Source: Pseudomonadota bacterium (GTDB lineage Bacteria; Pseudomonadota; Alphaproteobacteria; Caulobacterales; Caulobacteraceae). Taken from it: 20,082 bases of DNA. The position numbers and the translations under genes are program-made. Of this stretch, positions 1-8,563 are shown piece by piece. How positions within the stretch are numbered: the first letter of the stretch is position 1; the number at the start of each line of letters is the position of its first letter. Location: the NCBI GenBank assembly GCA_023456105.1, contig JAEYAO010000006.1, positions 1-20,082 on the forward strand, written 5' to 3'. The notes beneath the pieces are model-generated. The model saw only the letters and a program-made list of their open reading frames with translations, did not search any database and was not told the DNA's origin.

Positions 1-2612
1 GCTGTGACCCGGCGGCCCGGCGGCTGGGCGCGCGGCGGCTCCAGCACCCCGTGCAGGGCGTCGCGTAGCTCGGACAGCACCCCTTCGTCGGTGATCTTTC
101 GCCCCCGCGCGTCGACCAGATAGAAGCTGTCCACCGCCCGCTCGCCAAAGCCGGCCACATGGGCCGAGCGAATCGACAGGCCGCGCTCGGTGATGGCGCG
201 CGACAGGGCGGCCAGCAGGCCGGGACGGTCGGCCCCCGAAACCTCGATCACCGTGGCGGACTCGCTGGCGTGGTGATCCACCATCACGACCGGCCGGACC
301 TCGAACACCGCGCGCCGGGCGCTGGGGATCGGCTCCGGCGCTTTGGCGATGCGCCCCTCCCCCCGCGCCGCCCGCTCGACCGCCTCGACCAGACGCGACA
401 GACGGCGCGGCTCGGCCTGGCCGTAGGGCGCGCCGGCCCCGTCCTGGATGCGGAACACGTCCAGCACCAACCCTTGATCCGTGGTCGCAACGCGCGCATC
501 GGTGACGTCGGCCCCGGCGGCGGCGATGGTCTGAGCCAGGTCCGCGAACAGGCCGGGCCGGTCACGAGCGGCGACGCGCAGCTCGGTCGCCTGCACCGCC
601 AACCCCTGAACCGGCGCGACCGGCGCGGCCTCCACCGCTGCACCCGCCGCCCGCGCGCGCTCGACAAGGGTCGGGTGTTCCCCGACAGGATCGGGCCGCC
701 TGACGTCCTCGCCCCGGAACACCGCGCTGACCTGGTTGTAGAGGGTGCGCATCAGCTGGCCCTTCCAGCCGTTCCACACGCCCGGCCCCACCGCCCGGAT
801 GTCGGCCACCGTCAGGATCAGCAAGAGCCGCAGCCGCTCGGGATCCCCGACCAGCTCGGCGAAGTCCCGCACCGTCTGCGGATCGCCCAGGTCGCGCTTC
901 TGCGCAAAGTCCGACAGCGCCAGGTGGTTCCTGACCAGCCAAACCACCAGCTCGATGCGGCGCGGATCGACGCCCAGCCGCTCGCACGCGCGGCGTGCGG
1001 CGATGGCGCCGTCCTCCAGCTGTCCGCGCTCCCCGCCCTTGCCGACGTCGTGCAGCAGCATGGCCAGCATCAGGGCTTCCATGTCGGCGATCAGGTGCAC
1101 GATCTCCGACGCCACCGGATGGTCGGTCTTCAGCTTGCCGCGCGCGATGTCATTGATGATGCCGATGGCCTGCAGCGTGTGCTCGTCCACCGTATAGGCG
1201 TGGTACATGTTGAACTGGGTCTGGCCGACGATCCGTCCCCACTCCGGCAGAAACCGGCCCAGCAGCCCGGTCTCGTTCATCACCGTCAGCGCGCGATACG
1301 GCCGCTGCCCATGCGCCAGGATGTCCAGAAAGGCGCTGGCGGCGCGCGGGTCCCGCCTCAGTCGGGGCGTCACCAGCGACAGGGACCGCGTCACCGCCGA
1401 AAAGGCGTCCGGGTGCAGGTCCAGGTCGTGCCGATCGGCCAGCACGAACAGGCCCAGCAGCATGACCGGATCGGCGGCGAACACCTCCGGCCCGTCCACC
1501 GTCAGCCGCCCGTCGGAGACGGAGACCCCCGGCGCGTCGATCCGCTTCTGCCGCCCCGGCAGCAGCGACGCCGCCAGCCGCGACAGCCCTTGCGGCTGCT
1601 TGTGCTGGCGCGCCTCCAGCTTGGCGGACAAGGCGCGGGTCAGGGCGCCCACGTCGCGCGCCACCAGGAAGTAGCGTCGCATGAACCGCTCCACCGCCGG
1701 CTCGTCGCCGCGTCCGCGCCAGCCCATGCGCCGCGCCACCTCCGGCTGCCGGTCGAACGTCAGCTTCTCCTCGGCCCGCCCGGCCAGCAGGTGCAGGTGG
1801 ATGCGCACCCGCCACAGGAAGTCGAACGCCTCGTCGAACGTCCGCCGCTCCCGCGCCGTCAGCAGCGGGTCCATGACGGCCGCGCCCAGCCGGCTTTCCG
1901 GCGCCAGCGACCGCGCGATCCAGAACAGGGCGTTGAGGTCGCGCAAGCCCCCCTTGCCGTCCTTGACGTTGGGCTCGACCTTGTAGCGGACGGCGCCCGC
2001 CTTTTCGTGGCGCGCGGCGCGCTCCTCCAGCTTGGCGGCTATGAACGGTCGGGGATCGGCGCGTTCCGCCATGTCTCGGAAGCGGCCGATCAGCAGGTCC
2101 GACAGGCCGGCGTCCCCCGCCAGCGGCCGCGCCTCCAGCAGGGTGGTTCGAACAGTCATGTCCGACCGCGCCAGAGACAGCGCCTCGTCCACCGACCGGA
2201 AGGCCGAGCCGACCTTGAGCCCCAGGTCCCACAGCACGTGCAGCACATGGCCGACCACCTGTTCGCCCCTCGGCGTCGGCCTGCCGGACCGAACGAACAG
2301 CAGATCGAGGTCCGAGAACGGCGCCAGCACCCCGCGCCCGTATCCGCCCACCGCCAGCAGCGACAGCCGCTCGCTCTCCACCGCCGACACGGGCCAGAGC
2401 GCCTGCGTCGCCTGCGTCCACAGCGCCTGCAGCATTTCGTCCGCCGCCGCCGCATAGAGGCGCGCCACCTCACGCCCCTGCCCGCCCGCCTCCAGCCGCC
2501 GCTCGGCCCGCATGCGCCCGGCGGAAAAGGTCTCGCGCAGCACGGCCGCAGTCGCGGCGCGCACGTCGGCGTCCCGCGCCGCCTGCGCCAGCCGTCCGTC
2601 CAGCGTCAGCAC
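1..2612 (-). CDS. glnD: Bifunctional uridylyltransferase / uridylyl-removing enzyme GlnD, 3' end cut by window
   Basis: GlnD uridylylates PII proteins (GlnB/GlnK) when glutamine is low and removes UMP when it is high, so it is the cytosolic nitrogen sensor. About 870 residues are in the window. The nucleotidyltransferase motif GGYGRGVLAPFSDLD is at residues 89-103, with the metal-binding Asp pair. An HD-domain motif LLHDVGKGGERGQLED lies around H521/D522. Two ACT domains follow at roughly 675-750 and 785-850. All these motifs share one frame, so there is no frameshift. The last ACT domain is essentially complete, so only a short tail should be missing. The start is inferred as GTG at 2612, because an in-frame stop lies just upstream inside mutS and no ATG is available near the domain start. 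It begins 7 bp after the mutS stop, which suggests co-transcription and perhaps translational coupling. The Glu usual after GYGRG is Val here. Confidence 0.95.
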   Translation of the reverse strand, partial: MLTLDGRLAQAARDADVRAATAAVLRETFSAGRMRAERRLEAGGQGREVARLYAAAADEMLQALWTQATQALWPVSAVESERLSLLAVGGYGRGVLAPFSDLDLLFVRSGRPTPRGEQVVGHVLHVLWDLGLKVGSAFRSVDEALSLARSDMTVRTTLLEARPLAGDAGLSDLLIGRFRDMAERADPRPFIAAKLEERAARHEKAGAVRYKVEPNVKDGKGGLRDLNALFWIARSLAPESRLGAAVMDPLLTARERRTFDEAFDFLWRVRIHLHLLAGRAEEKLTFDRQPEVARRMGWRGRGDEPAVERFMRRYFLVARDVGALTRALSAKLEARQHKQPQGLSRLAASLLPGRQKRIDAPGVSVSDGRLTVDGPEVFAADPVMLLGLFVLADRHDLDLHPDAFSAVTRSLSLVTPRLRRDPRAASAFLDILAHGQRPYRALTVMNETGLLGRFLPEWGRIVGQTQFNMYHAYTVDEHTLQAIGIINDIARGKLKTDHPVASEIVHLIADMEALMLAMLLHDVGKGGERGQLEDGAIAARRACERLGVDPRRIELVVWLVRNHLALSDFAQKRDLGDPQTVRDFAELVGDPERLRLLLILTVADIRAVGPGVWNGWKGQLMRTLYNQVSAVFRGEDVRRPDPVGEHPTLVERARAAGAAVEAAPVAPVQGLAVQATELRVAARDRPGLFADLAQTIAAAGADVTDARVATTDQGLVLDVFRIQDGAGAPYGQAEPRRLSRLVEAVERAARGEGRIAKAPEPIPSARRAVFEVRPVVMVDHHASESATVIEVSGADRPGLLAALSRAITERGLSIRSAHVAGFGERAVDSFYLVDARGRKITDEGVLSELRDALHGVLEPPRAQPPGRRVT

Positions 2613-2619
2613 CGGCGGC

Positions 2620-5313
2620 TCACCGCCCCAGCGCCTTCAGCCGATACAGCGTCTCCAGCGCCTCGCGCGGGCTCAGGGCGTCGGGATCCAGGTCTCGCAC
2701 GGCATCGTCCAGCGCCGAGGACGGCGCGGGGGCCGGCGGCTCCATGACGGCGAACAGCGGCAGGTCGTCCAGCCGGGCGACGGCGGCCTTTTGGCCCTCC
2801 AACCGGCCCAGCACCTCGCGCGCGCGCTCGACCACCGGCGGCGGCACGCCCGCAAGCTTCGCCACCTGCACGCCATAGGAGCGGTCCGCCGCGCCGGGCG
2901 CCGCCTCGTGCAGGAACACCAGCTCGCCGTTCCACTCGCGCGCCTTCATGGACAGGTTGCAGACGTGGTCCAGCCGCGTCTCCAGCTGCGCCAGCTCATG
3001 GTAGTGGGTGGCGAACAGGGTGCGGGCGCGATTGGTCCCGTGCAGCGCCTCCGCCGTCGCCCAGGCGATGGCCAGACCGTCATAGGTGGCGGTGCCGCGC
3101 CCGATCTCATCCAGCACCACAAAGCTGCGCTCGGTCGCCTGCACCAGGATGGCGGCGGTCTCCACCATCTCGGTCATGAAGGTGGAGCGCCCGCGCGCCA
3201 GATCGTCGCCCGCGCCCACGCGGCTGAACAGCCGGTCCACCGACCCCAGCCGCATCGCCTTGGCCGGGACAAAGGCGCCGGCCTGCGCCAAGATCACCAG
3301 GAGCGCGTTCTGGCGCAGAAAGGTCGACTTGCCCGCCATGTTGGGTCCGGTGACGATGGCCAGGCGCGCGCGTCTGTCGCCCGAGCCGTCGAGCCGGGCG
3401 TTGTTGGGGGTATAGGGCAGCCCCTCGCGCTTGACCGCCGCCTCCACCACCGGGTGGCGGCCCGCGTCCACGGTGAAGCACAGGCTGTCATCGACCACCG
3501 GCCGCACGCCGCCGACCTCCTCGGCCCATTCCGCCAGCGCCGCATGGGCGTCCAGTTCCGCCAGCGCCTCGGCCGTCGCCTGCAGCGATTGCGCCAGCCG
3601 CGCGACCTCGCGCCGCCAGCCCTCGAAGGTGTCGGCTTCGATGGCGAGCGCCCGGTGGCCGGCCTGGCTGATGCGGGCGTCCAGCTCCGACAGCTCCACG
3701 GTGGTGAAGCGCACCTGGCTGGCGAGGGTCTGGCGGTGGATGAAGGGGCTGTCAGGGCCGGCGCGAAGCAGCCCCTCGGCCGCCTTGGCCGAGGTCTCCA
3801 GGAAGTAGCCCAGCACCGCATTGTGCTTGACCTTGAAGGCGATCCCGCTGTCGGCGCAGGCGCGCGCCTCCAGCTCGGCCACCACCCGGCGGCTGTCGTC
3901 GCGCAGGCGCCGGGCCTCGTCCAGCTCGGGCCGAAAGCCCGGTTGCACATAGCCCCCGTCCCGCGCGAGGTGCGGCGGCTCGTCCACCAGCCCTTCGGTC
4001 AGCTGAGCCCGCAGGCCCGCCAGCTCGGGCGTGGGCGCCAGTCGCTCCAGCACCGAAGCGATGCGCTCGGGCGCGCCCGTCAGCGGATCGAATGCGCCCA
4101 CGAACAGGCCGCCCGTGATCTCGGCCGTCTTCAGCCCCGAGCGGATCGCAGCCAGGTCGCGCGGCCCGCCGCGCCCCAGCGCCAGCCGGGCGGTGGCCCG
4201 CGCCACGTCGGACGAGGCCTTCAGGGTCTCGCGCAGGCTCCGACGCAGGTCGCGGCGGTCCTTCAGCCACTCCACCGCATCCAGCTGGGCGTTGACCGCA
4301 CGCACGTCGCGCAAGGGGCGGCTGATCCGCTCGGCCAGGGCGCGCGCCCCGCCGGAGGTCACGGTGCGGTCGATGCAGTGCAGCAAACTCCCCTCGCGCT
4401 CGCCTCGCTGGGTGCGGTCGATCTCAAGGCTGGTGCGCGTGGCCGGATCGATGGCGAGGAAGCCGGCTTCGCCCATGCGGCGCGGCGGCGACAGGGCCGG
4501 AACCTTGCCCGCCTGCGTCGTCTCCAGATAGGCGGCGATCAGGCCCAGCGCCGAGACCTCGGCCTCTTCGAAAGCGCCGTAGCCGTCCAGCGAGCCGACG
4601 CCGTACAGCCGCTCGACCCTTGCGCGCGCGGCCTGGGGCTCGGCCAGGGCCTGCGCCAGCGCCTGCACCACTCCGCCCGAGCCGTCCAGCGCGCCCTTGG
4701 CCGCCTCGTCGCCATAGAGGCGGTCGGTGACCAGAACCTCCGATGGCCGGAACGCCGCCAGCACGGCGCCAAGGTCCTCCAGGCCGCAGGCCACGCTGTC
4801 CACCGCGCCGCCCGACAGCTCCACCACCGCCACCGCCGCGCGACCCCGGCGCACCGCCGCGGCCGCCAGCCGGTTGGCCCCGCGCGCATCCAGAAGACTG
4901 TCTTCGGTCAGGGTGCCGGGCGTCACCACCCGCACGATGTCGCGTCGCACCACCGCCTTTGATCCGCGCTTCTTGGCCTCGGCCGGATCCTCCAGCTGCT
5001 CGCAGATGGCGACCTTGTGCCCCAGGCGGATCAGCCGGGCGAGATACCCCTCCATGGCGTGCACCGGCACCCCGGCCATGGGGATGTCCTCGCCCTGGTG
5101 CTTGCCGCGCCGCGTCAGCGTGATCCCCAGCGCCCCCGCCGCCACCTCGGCGTCGCGAAAGAACAGCTCGTAGAAATCGCCCATGCGGAAGAACAGGATG
5201 GCATCCGGCTGGCCCGCCTTGGCCGTCAGATATTGGGCCATGAAGGGCGTGGCGCCCTCCAGCAGAGCGGGATCGACCTCCAGTTTCGGCGGGTGGGAGA
5301 CAGGCGCGTTCAT
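2620..5313 (-). CDS. mutS: DNA mismatch repair protein MutS
   Basis: MutS binds mispaired bases and small loops and recruits MutL in an ATP-dependent step. The 897-aa length is normal for alphaproteobacterial MutS. The N-terminal mismatch-reading domain carries the F-x-E motif (MGDFYELF, F47/E49). The C-terminal ABC ATPase has a Walker A GPNMAGKST near residue 658 and a Walker B FVVLDEIGRGTATYDG near 735, followed by a TLFATHYHEL segment. The C-terminal dimerisation tail is present (ends LYRLKALGR). The ATG at 5313 gives the usual spacing to the mismatch domain; no strong Shine-Dalgarno is visible. glnD follows directly. The gene is divergent from the cobalamin receptor leader. Confidence 0.97.
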   Translation of the reverse strand: MNAPVSHPPKLEVDPALLEGATPFMAQYLTAKAGQPDAILFFRMGDFYELFFRDAEVAAGALGITLTRRGKHQGEDIPMAGVPVHAMEGYLARLIRLGHKVAICEQLEDPAEAKKRGSKAVVRRDIVRVVTPGTLTEDSLLDARGANRLAAAAVRRGRAAVAVVELSGGAVDSVACGLEDLGAVLAAFRPSEVLVTDRLYGDEAAKGALDGSGGVVQALAQALAEPQAARARVERLYGVGSLDGYGAFEEAEVSALGLIAAYLETTQAGKVPALSPPRRMGEAGFLAIDPATRTSLEIDRTQRGEREGSLLHCIDRTVTSGGARALAERISRPLRDVRAVNAQLDAVEWLKDRRDLRRSLRETLKASSDVARATARLALGRGGPRDLAAIRSGLKTAEITGGLFVGAFDPLTGAPERIASVLERLAPTPELAGLRAQLTEGLVDEPPHLARDGGYVQPGFRPELDEARRLRDDSRRVVAELEARACADSGIAFKVKHNAVLGYFLETSAKAAEGLLRAGPDSPFIHRQTLASQVRFTTVELSELDARISQAGHRALAIEADTFEGWRREVARLAQSLQATAEALAELDAHAALAEWAEEVGGVRPVVDDSLCFTVDAGRHPVVEAAVKREGLPYTPNNARLDGSGDRRARLAIVTGPNMAGKSTFLRQNALLVILAQAGAFVPAKAMRLGSVDRLFSRVGAGDDLARGRSTFMTEMVETAAILVQATERSFVVLDEIGRGTATYDGLAIAWATAEALHGTNRARTLFATHYHELAQLETRLDHVCNLSMKAREWNGELVFLHEAAPGAADRSYGVQVAKLAGVPPPVVERAREVLGRLEGQKAAVARLDDLPLFAVMEPPAPAPSSALDDAVRDLDPDALSPREALETLYRLKALGR

Positions 5314-5366
5314 GTGGCCGCAGGGTGACGGATCACGCCCGTCGTCTCAAGCGCCATCCGCCGTCG

Positions 5367-5395
5367 TTGCGCCGGGCGCCCGCGCCTGCGATAGC
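5367..5395 (+). promoter_or_regulatory. Candidate promoter of the btuB leader
   Basis: TTGCGC (5367-5372), a 17-bp gap and GATAGC (5390-5395) form a plausible housekeeping promoter. The predicted transcript start, about 5402, coincides with the first paired base of the riboswitch P1 helix. The match is weak on sequence alone; placement is the main support. I see nothing else definite in 5314-5401, which must also hold the mutS promoter on the other strand. Confidence 0.35.
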
Positions 5396-5401
5396 CGCGC
5401 C

Positions 5402-5559
5402 CGGCGGTTAAAGGAACGCGGTCAGACACCGCGGCTGTGCCCGCAACTGTAGGCGGCGAGGCCGTTGTCCAAATCCGGAAGCGATTCCGGCGCCACTGGG
5501 AACACCGGGAAGGCGAGGACGGCGTCCATTGACCCGCAAGCCAGGAGACCTGGCCGCCG
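5402..5559 (+). promoter_or_regulatory. Cobalamin (adenosylcobalamin-class) riboswitch
   Basis: The conserved B12-riboswitch blocks occur in order: GGTTAAAGGAA, GGCTGTGCCCGCAACTGTA, CCACTGGGAACACCGGGAAGG, GACCCGCAAG, and the B12 box GCCAGGAGACCTGG at 5540-5553. The closing P1 helix can be drawn as CGGCGG (5402-5407) with CCGCCG (5554-5559), which defines the ends. It lies about 170 bp upstream of a BtuB-like receptor on the same strand. This class normally represses B12 uptake when cobalamin is bound. The identity is read directly from the sequence; the mode of control is inferred. Confidence 0.93.
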
Positions 5560-5616
5560 ACGTCGCTCGTCCGCTGTCCGGGACCAGACAGAGGCGCGGG
5601 GACCCAGGTTCCGTCG

Positions 5617-5676
5617 AAGCGACCCGATCTTGCGCCGTCCGAGCCCCGCAAGGGCTCGGCGGGTCGGCTCGCTTTT
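5617..5676 (+). terminator. Terminator-like expression platform in the btuB leader
   Basis: An inner perfect 8-bp hairpin CCGAGCCC/GGGCTCGG (5639-5646 with 5652-5659) sits inside outer arms CGACCCG (5620-5626) and CGGGTCG (5660-5666). AAGCGA (5617-5622) can also pair with TCGCTT (5669-5674). The structure ends in TTTT (5673-5676). It lies between the riboswitch and the receptor start, the place for an attenuator. The short T-run makes true intrinsic termination uncertain; translational control is the alternative. Confidence 0.45.
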
Positions 5677-5728
5677 CTCCGCCTCCTCGCGCGCATTCGC
5701 GGAGGCGACCAAAACGGAACCCCGCTCA

Positions 5729-7564
5729 ATGAAGCGATCCCTTCTTCTCTCCTCGGCGGCCCTCCTTGCCGTTCTTTCAACGCCCGTGCTGGCGCAGACC
5801 GCCGACCAACTCGACGAGGTGGTGGTCACCGCCACGCGCGTGGAGGCCATCGTCGCCGAAACGCCTGGCGCCCGCGTCATCGACGAGCGCGCCATCCAGC
5901 AGCGCGGCGCCGTCTTCGCCGCCGACATCCTGGCCGACGTGCCCGGCCTTTCGGTCACCCGCACCGGCGCATTCGGCGGCCTGGCGCAGGTCCGCATGCG
6001 GGGCGCCACGCCCGGCAAGACCCTGGTTCTGGTCGACGGCGTGCCCGTCAACGACCCGACCGAGCCCAACGGCGCCTTCGACTTCTCCGGCTTCGAGCTG
6101 GGCGACATCCAGCGGATCGAGGTGCTGAGCGGGCCGCAGTCCTCCTTGTGGGGGTCGGACGCGATCGGCGGGGTGATCGCCTTCACTACGCGCGAGATCG
6201 ACGGCCTGCGCGCCGAGGCCGAGGCCGGCAGCTACGACACCCTGCGCGTGCGCGTGTCGGCTGGGGTCGCCAATGACCAGTACGCGCTGGGCGCCTACGT
6301 CTCGCGCTTCGACACCGACGGGATTTCAGCGGCCGACGAGGCCGACGGCAATGCGGAGGACGACGGCTTCGAGAACACCACGATCGGCGTTCGCGGCCGC
6401 TACGCCCTGTCTCCGGCGGCTACGGTGGACGGCTCGGTGCGCTGGTCACGCGGCGACGCCGAGATCGACGGCTTTCCCGCTCCCTCCTTCGATCTGGCTG
6501 ACACCTTCGACACCCAGCAGTCGGAGCAGTGGTCCGGCTTCGGCCGCCTGCGTCTGAACGCCCTGGGTCTGGCGCATCAGTTCAGCGTGTCGGGATCGGA
6601 CGTCGAGCGCACCTCATTCAGCGGCGGCTTCGGCTCGACCTTCTCGGGCGACCGCCAGCTTTACCGCTGGCAGGCGGACGGCGCCCGACCCGACCTCGAT
6701 CTGACCTACGCCTTCGGGGCCGAGCGCGAGGAAAGCTCCGGCGAGCTGTCGTCGGGCGAGGCGGACGATCTGGCCGTCACCTCCGTCTTCGTCACCGGCG
6801 GCTGGGACGCCTCCGAGCGGCTGAACCTGTCGGCCGCCCTGCGCCATGACGACACCGACGACTTCGGCTCGGAGACCACCGGCCGGGTCTCGGCGGCCTA
6901 TCGGCTGGACGGCGGCTTCATCGTCTCGGGCGCCTACGGCACGGGCTTCAAGGCGCCCAGCATCAGCCAGGCGGTGTGCGACTTCTGCTACACTCCCCCG
7001 GTCGCCCGGCTGAACCCCGAAACAGCCGACGGCGGCGAGATCGCCCTGGGCTGGGCCTCCGCCGATGGACGGCTGGACGGCCGCGCGACCCTGTATCGCC
7101 TGAACGTCGAGGACCAGATCAGCTATGTCGGCGGCCGCTACGTCAACATCGCCGAGACCCGCACGGATGGGGTGGAGATCGAGGGCAGGGCCCTGCTGGG
7201 CGGCGGCTTCGACCTGACGCTGGCTTACGCCTGGACGGACGCCGAGGACCGCACCACCGGCCTTCGCCTGCAGCGCGTCGCCGAGCACGCCGGCTCCGCC
7301 ACCCTGGGCTGGAGCGGCCAGCGCCTGTCCGGCGCCCTGACGGTCAGGGCCGAGGGCGATCAGGAGGACGTCGACAACGCCACCTTCGCGCGGGCGACGC
7401 GTGACGGCTTCGTGGTCGCGAACCTGAACGCGGCCTATGCGCTGAGCGAACAGGTGACGCTGACGGCGCGGGTCGAGAACCTGTTCGACGAACGCTATCA
7501 GCAGGTGCTGGATTACGGCGAGCCGGGCCTGTCCGGCTATGTCGGGATCAGGCTGCGCTACTGA
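5729..7564 (+). CDS. btuB: TonB-dependent outer-membrane receptor, BtuB-like vitamin B12 importer
   Basis: A 611-aa outer-membrane beta-barrel with an N-terminal plug, predicted to import cobalamin using TonB/ExbBD energy. The ATG at 5729 gives a clean signal peptide ending VLA|Q (residues 20-23). A TonB box DEVVVTA follows at about 29-35. The plug segment contains MRGATPGKTLVLVDGVPVND and IERIEVLSGP-type signatures (here IQRIEVLSGPQSSLWGSDAIGG). The C-terminus, LFDERYQQ...GIRLRY, ends in Tyr, as expected for barrel assembly. The frame is open further upstream into the riboswitch, but that extension is not credible as protein. B12 as substrate is inferred from the upstream cobalamin riboswitch and the BtuB-like length. 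No btuCDF genes lie nearby. The 3' end overlaps the converging aldo/keto reductase gene by 17 bp. Confidence 0.9.
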   Translation: MKRSLLLSSAALLAVLSTPVLAQTADQLDEVVVTATRVEAIVAETPGARVIDERAIQQRGAVFAADILADVPGLSVTRTGAFGGLAQVRMRGATPGKTLVLVDGVPVNDPTEPNGAFDFSGFELGDIQRIEVLSGPQSSLWGSDAIGGVIAFTTREIDGLRAEAEAGSYDTLRVRVSAGVANDQYALGAYVSRFDTDGISAADEADGNAEDDGFENTTIGVRGRYALSPAATVDGSVRWSRGDAEIDGFPAPSFDLADTFDTQQSEQWSGFGRLRLNALGLAHQFSVSGSDVERTSFSGGFGSTFSGDRQLYRWQADGARPDLDLTYAFGAEREESSGELSSGEADDLAVTSVFVTGGWDASERLNLSAALRHDDTDDFGSETTGRVSAAYRLDGGFIVSGAYGTGFKAPSISQAVCDFCYTPPVARLNPETADGGEIALGWASADGRLDGRATLYRLNVEDQISYVGGRYVNIAETRTDGVEIEGRALLGGGFDLTLAYAWTDAEDRTTGLRLQRVAEHAGSATLGWSGQRLSGALTVRAEGDQEDVDNATFARATRDGFVVANLNAAYALSEQVTLTARVENLFDERYQQVLDYGEPGLSGYVGIRLRY

Positions 7565-8471
7565 TCCGGTAGCGGCGCGCGTCGGTCGCGATCGCGGCCG
7601 GCGCGTCCAGCGCCAGCGACGACCAGTCCAGGTTCGGGCACGGCGCGTGGGCGGCGGCGATCACCGCCCTGAGTTCGGCGGCGGAGCTGACGCTGGCGAT
7701 CACCTTGTCCACCGCCGGCAGCGAAAAGGCGTAGGCCAGGGCCGCCTGCATGGGGTCGCATCGACCCTCGGCCAGCCGCCGCCGCATCCGCGACAGGCCC
7801 TGCGCCTGATCGGCCATGTGCGCCGGCAGGTCCTCGCCGCCCGCGAACAGAAGGCCGCGCGCGAACACCGACGACAGATGCACCTCCGCCCCCGTCTGGG
7901 CGATACGATCCAGCAGTCCGTTGCGGGCTGCGCGTTGATCCAGCAGATTGCAGCCGACCTGCACCACATCCGCGCCCAGGCGCCGCGCCAGACCGTCCGC
8001 CGCTTCTTCGGCGGAGGCGCAAAAGCCGAGCTGACGAAACAACCCCCTCCCCTTCAACCCTTCCAGACGGCTCCAGAGCGCGCGCCCCTCGGCGCCCAAA
8101 AGGTCGGCGGCGCTGGACACCAGCAGAACGTCGCCGCGCGGCAGGCCCAGTCGTTCCAGCGAGCGGCGCGCCCGCGCCTCCACACGGTCGGCGCCTTCGG
8201 CCAGGCCCACGGTTCGAACGGTCACCCCGAACGGGGAGGGAAACGGCCAGGCCTGGCCCAGCAGGCGCTCGGCGTCGCCGTTCGGTTTGGTCGCCACAGT
8301 GCGGACGCCGGCGTCCGCCGCCGTCTGCAACAGAAACCGCATGGCGTCCTCGCGCGCGCCGGCCGGCGCCGAAATGACCGCGCCGCGGACGCGTTCGGGC
8401 TCGGTGACCACGGCGATCGCCAATCGGTCGATCGGCGCGGCCTTGTCGGCGGAGGCGGAGAGATTCGTCAC
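7548..8471 (-). CDS. Aldo/keto reductase-fold protein, probably catalytically inactive
   Basis: A 307-aa protein with the run of AKR segments: a DAGVRTV...DAERLLGQA block, SLERLGLPRGDVLLV, LKGRGLFRQLGF, VQVGCNLLDQR, SSVFARGLL and a closing ALAYAFSLPAVDKVIASVSSAAEL. These match the TIM-barrel aldo/keto reductases that reduce aldehydes or sugars with NADPH. At the expected catalytic sites the usual residues are absent: DTAxxYG reads ATKPNG, the usual TK strand shows no Lys, and the LLH strand ends in LLVSS. It may be a non-catalytic or diverged member. It starts at an ATG 92 bp downstream of the FAH-family gene on the same strand and converges with btuB. The physiological role is unknown. Confidence 0.8.
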   Translation of the reverse strand: MTNLSASADKAAPIDRLAIAVVTEPERVRGAVISAPAGAREDAMRFLLQTAADAGVRTVATKPNGDAERLLGQAWPFPSPFGVTVRTVGLAEGADRVEARARRSLERLGLPRGDVLLVSSAADLLGAEGRALWSRLEGLKGRGLFRQLGFCASAEEAADGLARRLGADVVQVGCNLLDQRAARNGLLDRIAQTGAEVHLSSVFARGLLFAGGEDLPAHMADQAQGLSRMRRRLAEGRCDPMQAALAYAFSLPAVDKVIASVSSAAELRAVIAAAHAPCPNLDWSSLALDAPAAIATDARRYRISSAA

Positions 8472-8531
8472 CGGCCTACCCTGCGCCCCGAAAGCTTAAG
8501 GGACCCTCAGTGAGACCTTGCGAGAACCTTA

Positions 8532-8563
8532 CCCGGCGGGGTTAACAGGCCGGCGCCGCCGGG
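8532..8563 (-). terminator. Hairpin directly after the FAH-family gene
   Basis: A perfect 8-bp inverted repeat CCCGGCGG/CCGCCGGG (8532-8539 with 8556-8563) begins at the base after the FAH-family stop codon. The loop is 16 nt and no real T-run follows on the minus strand. It may be a weak terminator or an mRNA 3' stabiliser between the two minus-strand genes. Confidence 0.3.

Noticed and set aside
159..2747. 862-residue open frame on the + strand opposite glnD
   Set aside because: It is antisense to a GlnD frame with all domains intact, is rich in Arg, Gln, His and Pro as GC-rich shadows are, and has no recognisable motif.
2512..4962. 816-residue open frame on the + strand opposite mutS
   Set aside because: Antisense shadow of an intact mutS; composition is biased and no domain is seen.
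5411..5436. GGAAC in the riboswitch as an EcfG -35 element
   Set aside because: No CGTT at 16 or 17 bp; the bases belong to the conserved aptamer.
5465..5728. Upstream extension of the btuB frame
   Set aside because: It would translate the riboswitch and terminator; the signal peptide starts at ATG 5729.
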